Positions 15,101 through 16,907 of a stretch of 16,907 bases of DNA are shown piece by piece. Origin of the DNA: CAYRVX01 sp964642165 (GTDB lineage Bacteria > Planctomycetota > Phycisphaerae > SM23-33); contig CAZXOC010000159.1 of the NCBI GenBank assembly GCA_964642165.1, forward strand, positions 1 through 16,907. The letters run 5' to 3'. How positions within the stretch are numbered: position 1 is the stretch's first letter; every line of letters begins with the position of its first letter. The notes below the pieces were generated by a model. The model saw nothing but the letters and a program-made list of their open reading frames with translations, did no database searches and was not told where the DNA came from. The translations under genes were made by a program, and so were the position numbers.

Positions 15101-15398
15101 CCTCGCCGACGCCTACGGGCCCGTGCCCGGCGAGATCGAGACGCTCCTCGACCTCGCCGAGGCGCGGATCCTCGCCGGCGCCCTCGCCATCCGCAGCATC
15201 ATCCTCATGGGCCCCGACCTCGTCTTCGCCGTCCGAGACGCCGCTGCCGCCGACCGCCTCTTCGACGGCGCCGCCGGAAGCGTCCGCCTGCCCGACCCCG
15301 AGACCATCCACTGGCGCCCGCCGCCCGCCTACCGCGAGATGCCCACCCTCATGACGATTCTGTTAAAGCGATTGAGGCTCGCGCAGGCCGGCGGGTAG
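12141..15398 (+). CDS. mfd: Transcription-repair coupling factor Mfd
   Basis: Mfd is a cytoplasmic ATP-driven DNA translocase that pushes stalled RNA polymerase off DNA lesions and recruits UvrA. At 1085 residues from ATG 12141 it is close to the usual length. The N-terminal UvrB-like module includes FARRGGIVDVFPSG and ELFGDEIESIRHFD (about 170-210). The RNA-polymerase-interacting CarD-like domain begins near 421 (LTEGEHVVHVAHGIARFEG). The RecG-like motor has Walker A GDVGYGKT (575-582), DEEQ (676-679), TATPIPRTLHMALLGLRDISSL, ESGLDIPTANTMVIHEADRFGLAQL-like motif VI with LHQLRGRVGR, and the translocation motif near MRDLEIRGAGNILG. The C-terminal UvrA-masking domain follows (IDAYIPRSYVP). Earlier in-frame starts fall in the promoter or leader; 12141 follows GGAAGG directly, closer than ideal. 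The last codons (ATT, TTA, CGA, TTG) are unusual for this genome because they overlap the next promoter. Confidence 0.96.
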   Translation: MFRQVLQDEQLLAAVDRLGAGKTLRLAGVWGSAAPLVAAALGRLASRPVLLVTAHMDAADDAADDIEVLTGTAAHLFPAWEVDVGSDHLNDEITGERLRVCSLLVSNAAMRDKSVEFLVAPTMALLQPVPTPQALEAGRLALEIGAEHDIDALCAWLVDAGFERVDQVDQQGEFARRGGIVDVFPSGAGQPVRAELFGDEIESIRHFDLDTQRSTEQLGRYTVTGLSAGLDAADDRTTHLLSYLPDGAIVCLIEPEAVTELAGQLYDRTRDIEGRVAAAMLRPEDVLTQFGRFALLELSPFGGDGRQPQGAPDTVSLGVRSLQRLGIGTHEALSELTQLSDVADVWVYCENPAERDRLVELLKAQHPELALRLHTAIGHIASGFYWPGRRLVAVGHHEVFRRYAKRRRIRRVRAGRPIESMLDLTEGEHVVHVAHGIARFEGLKLLERDGRTEEFLALKFDGGTVLHVPASRIDLVQKYVGSHKFRPSLSRLGGSLWQRQKGRVTEAVKDLAAEMLRVQALRRTRPGMSYPKATDWQRKFADEFIYTETEDQLATMRQLEQDMAEPRPMDRLLCGDVGYGKTELAMRAAFKTVEAGRQVAVLVPTTVLAGQHLRTFRERMADYPVEVEALSRFRTPSEQASICSRLRHGKIDILIGTHRLLSGDVDFADLGLVVIDEEQRFGVAHKEHLKQMRATVDVLTMTATPIPRTLHMALLGLRDISSLTTPPLDRRAIHTEVCHYNERLVRQAVLRELNRQGQVFFVHNLVRDIDGIAERLRELVPEARIEYAHGQMKERRLEKTMLRFVRQEIDVLVCTTIIESGLDIPTANTMVIHEADRFGLAGLHQLRGRVGRYKHRAHCYLLLPERRSVSAVAAKRLKAIEEFSDLGAGFQIAMRDLEIRGAGNILGREQSGHIAAVGYELYCQLLERAVRDMRGEPQPETPDCHIEVGIDAYIPRSYVPSQRQRMEIYRRLARCHAAEELAQLRDGLADAYGPVPGEIETLLDLAEARILAGALAIRSIILMGPDLVFAVRDAAAADRLFDGAAGSVRLPDPETIHWRPPPAYREMPTLMTILLKRLRLAQAGG

Positions 15399-15401
15399 AA
15401 T
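15372..15401 (+). promoter_or_regulatory. Promoter of the parvulin lipoprotein, overlapping the mfd stop
   Basis: TTGAGG (15372-15377) and TAGAAT (15396-15401) are 18 bases apart. The first three bases of the -10 box are the TAG stop of mfd. Transcription would begin near 15408, with a leader of about 57 bases whose 5' end can form a small stem (GTTCG 15407-15411 with CGAAC 15425-15429). The mfd codons over the -35 box are AT-rich compared with the rest of the gene, suggesting selection for the promoter. Confidence 0.65.
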
Positions 15402-15464
15402 AGCGCGTTCGCCGGGGCGGCCGCCGAACCCGGGGCCTCCGCCAGACCGGCCGATCGAGAGCCG

Positions 15465-16907
15465 ATGAGAGCACCGACCACCATCGCCGTCGCCCTGCTG
15501 TCGGCACAACTCGCCGGCTGCTCCTGGGCCCAGAAGCTCTGGCCCTGGTCGCCCGACGAGAAGGACGTGCCCGTGACCGCCCCGACGGAAGCGACCCCGC
15601 CCGCTGCGGCGCCCGCGCCGACCGCCGCGGCGCCCGAGGCGTTGCCCGCCCCGGCGCCGCTGGCGAAGGCCGGACCCCCGCCCAACCTGGCCGAGCTGCT
15701 CTACGGGCCGCAGTACCGGCCCCCCGCCGAGCCGGCGACAACCGCCCCGGCCGTGAGGCAGCCCGCCGTGACCGTCATCCAGCCGCCCGCGCCGACCAGC
15801 CGACCCGCCGGCGGCGGGACCGGGCCGCGGCTCCTGCCCGTTGGGCCGTCGCCGCCGACCCGCCCGCCGACGCCGCCGGGGCCGACCAGCCGTCCGGTGG
15901 GGGTCGAGCAGGTCGTCGCCCCCTCCGCCCTCCAGGTCCACGGCCGCCTCGTCACGGTCGAGGAGGTCCTCCACGCCGTTCGCCCCGAGATCGACAAGCT
16001 CCCGAAGGGCGTCTCCGAGCCGACCTTCCGCCTGCAGGTCAGCCAGTGGATCGCCATCCAGGTCCGCGACAAGGTCACGCGGGCCCTCGTGCTCAACGAG
16101 GCCGACAAGCGCCTCAACGAGGAGCAGAAGAAGATCGTCGGCCAGGAGGCCCGGGAGGCCTACGACGAGATGCTCGCCCAGGCCGGCGGCAGCAAGACCG
16201 CCCTCCGCCAGAAGCTCGCCCGCGAGGGCACCACGCTGGAGGACACCCTTCGCCGCCACCGCGAGGACGCCACCTTCAAGCTCTACCTCCGCGCCCGCTT
16301 CATGCCCGCCATCGTCATCACGCGCAAGATGCTGTGGGACTCCTACCGGCGGAACCGCGAGAAGTACACCATCGACAAGAAGGTCCAGATGCGGCTCATC
16401 GCGGCGCCGCTGAGGGCCTTCTACGCGGAGGGAGTCACGCGCCCGTCGGCCCTCGAGAAGGCCGCCGCACGCAAGAAGGCCCGCGAGACGATCGACCAGG
16501 CCGCCGCCGCCGTCAAGGCCGGCGAGGACTTCGCCCAGGTCGCCAAGCGCCTCAGCCGCGGCATCAAGGCCGCCGACGGCGGGCTCTGGCCCCTGATGGC
16601 CGTCGACAGCTTCCGCGAGACCCAGGTCGAGCAGGCCGCCTTCCGCCTCCCCGCCGGCGGCGTCTCCGGCGTCATCGAGACCGACAGCGGCTTCTACCTC
16701 GTCAAGGCCAAGCACGTCCAGCCCGGGCGCGTCGTGCCCTTCGAGGACGCCCAGGAGGACATCGAGAAGACACTCCGCGACCGCCTGTACATGGAGCTGA
16801 CCGACAAGTACTTCCGCGACCTGATGGCCAAGGCCCACGTCCTCCGCACCGAGCCGTTCATCCGCCAGGCCGTCGACCAGGCCGTCGAGCAGCGCTTCGG
16901 CCCGTAG
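15465..16907 (+). CDS. Lipoprotein with SurA-like and parvulin (PpiC) peptidyl-prolyl isomerase domains
   Basis: This protein of 480 residues ends exactly at the window edge (TAG 16905-16907). It has a lipoprotein signal with lipobox LAGC (Cys19). Residues 35-145 form a Pro/Ala-rich, probably disordered linker in which PTSRP occurs twice (110-114 and 140-144). A helical SurA N-domain-like region follows (about 155-300, with VHGRLVTVEEVL and the acidic/basic helices ADKRLNEEQKKI). The parvulin domain (about 306-418) shows AGEDFAQVAKRLSRG, DGGLWPLM, AFRLPAGGVSGVIETDSGFYLVK. Such proteins help fold or chaperone exported proteins, often outer-membrane ones; the long linker would let the domain reach from the membrane into the periplasm. 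The strand around VQMRLIAAP replaces the common RARHIL motif, so isomerase activity may be weak or lost. ATG 15465 lacks a strong ribosome site. Confidence 0.85.
   Translation: MRAPTTIAVALLSAQLAGCSWAQKLWPWSPDEKDVPVTAPTEATPPAAAPAPTAAAPEALPAPAPLAKAGPPPNLAELLYGPQYRPPAEPATTAPAVRQPAVTVIQPPAPTSRPAGGGTGPRLLPVGPSPPTRPPTPPGPTSRPVGVEQVVAPSALQVHGRLVTVEEVLHAVRPEIDKLPKGVSEPTFRLQVSQWIAIQVRDKVTRALVLNEADKRLNEEQKKIVGQEAREAYDEMLAQAGGSKTALRQKLAREGTTLEDTLRRHREDATFKLYLRARFMPAIVITRKMLWDSYRRNREKYTIDKKVQMRLIAAPLRAFYAEGVTRPSALEKAAARKKARETIDQAAAAVKAGEDFAQVAKRLSRGIKAADGGLWPLMAVDSFRETQVEQAAFRLPAGGVSGVIETDSGFYLVKAKHVQPGRVVPFEDAQEDIEKTLRDRLYMELTDKYFRDLMAKAHVLRTEPFIRQAVDQAVEQRFGP

Noticed and set aside
12117..15311. Very long open frame on the minus strand opposite mfd (about 1064 codons)
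   Set aside because: The plus strand encodes a complete Mfd with all motor motifs; the opposite frame is low-complexity sequence made open by the high GC content.
1..16907. CRISPR arrays, insertion sequences, phage genes, tRNA or rRNA genes
   Set aside because: No spaced direct repeats, transposase motifs, terminal inverted repeats or conserved RNA segments were seen by eye.

Overview
The window is GC-rich DNA with very high third-position GC. It carries several lipoprotein signals, a Tat-exported sugar-isomerase-fold protein, a NagB-like/PIG-L fusion and a proline-rich parvulin lipoprotein. This mix suggests a planctomycete, perhaps of the class Phycisphaerae. That is an inference from gene content; there is no rRNA or other marker here to prove it. 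A run of 100 N at 1959-2058 shows the window is a scaffold joined across a gap of unknown size.

Layout. (1) Bases 1-1700, minus strand: a Tat-signal protein with an L-fucose/arabinose isomerase-like fold, driven by a near-consensus promoter, with the possible first codons of a membrane protein just behind it. (2) Bases 1700-2247: a control region with a long inverted repeat, the possible beginning of a secreted protein cut off by the gap, and the upstream region of the next operon. (3) Bases 2248-9025, plus strand: a tightly packed heavy-metal efflux operon. It holds an outer-membrane lipoprotein channel (CzcC/CusC-like), a periplasmic adaptor (CzcB/CusB-like) with a His/Asp-rich N-terminus and a four-cysteine insert, an HME-RND pump (CzcA/CusA-like), and a small unrecognised lipoprotein coupled to the pump by an ATGA overlap. 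(4) Bases 9054-10985, minus strand: a two-domain protein, NagB-like plus PIG-L-like deacetylase. (5) Bases 11120-11899, plus strand: a TatD-family metal-dependent hydrolase, divergent from (4) and probably read from a leaderless mRNA. (6) Bases 12141-15398: the transcription-repair coupling factor Mfd, preceded by a roughly 150-base leader with two strong hairpins. (7) Bases 15465-16907: a lipoprotein with a SurA-like region and a parvulin domain; its promoter lies over the last codons and stop of mfd, and its stop codon is the last three bases of the window.

The efflux operon is one functional unit: pump, adaptor and channel should span both membranes, and the small lipoprotein is likely an accessory part. 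The other genes are mostly single units with their own promoters. Five promoters with the pattern TTGNNN, 17-18 bases, TANNAT (or GATAAT) can be read by eye, and they settle several start codons. The most unusual items are the structured mfd leader, the inverted repeat at 1726-1766, the metal-binding additions on the adaptor, the accessory lipoprotein, and the loss of canonical NagB catalytic acids in the fusion protein.
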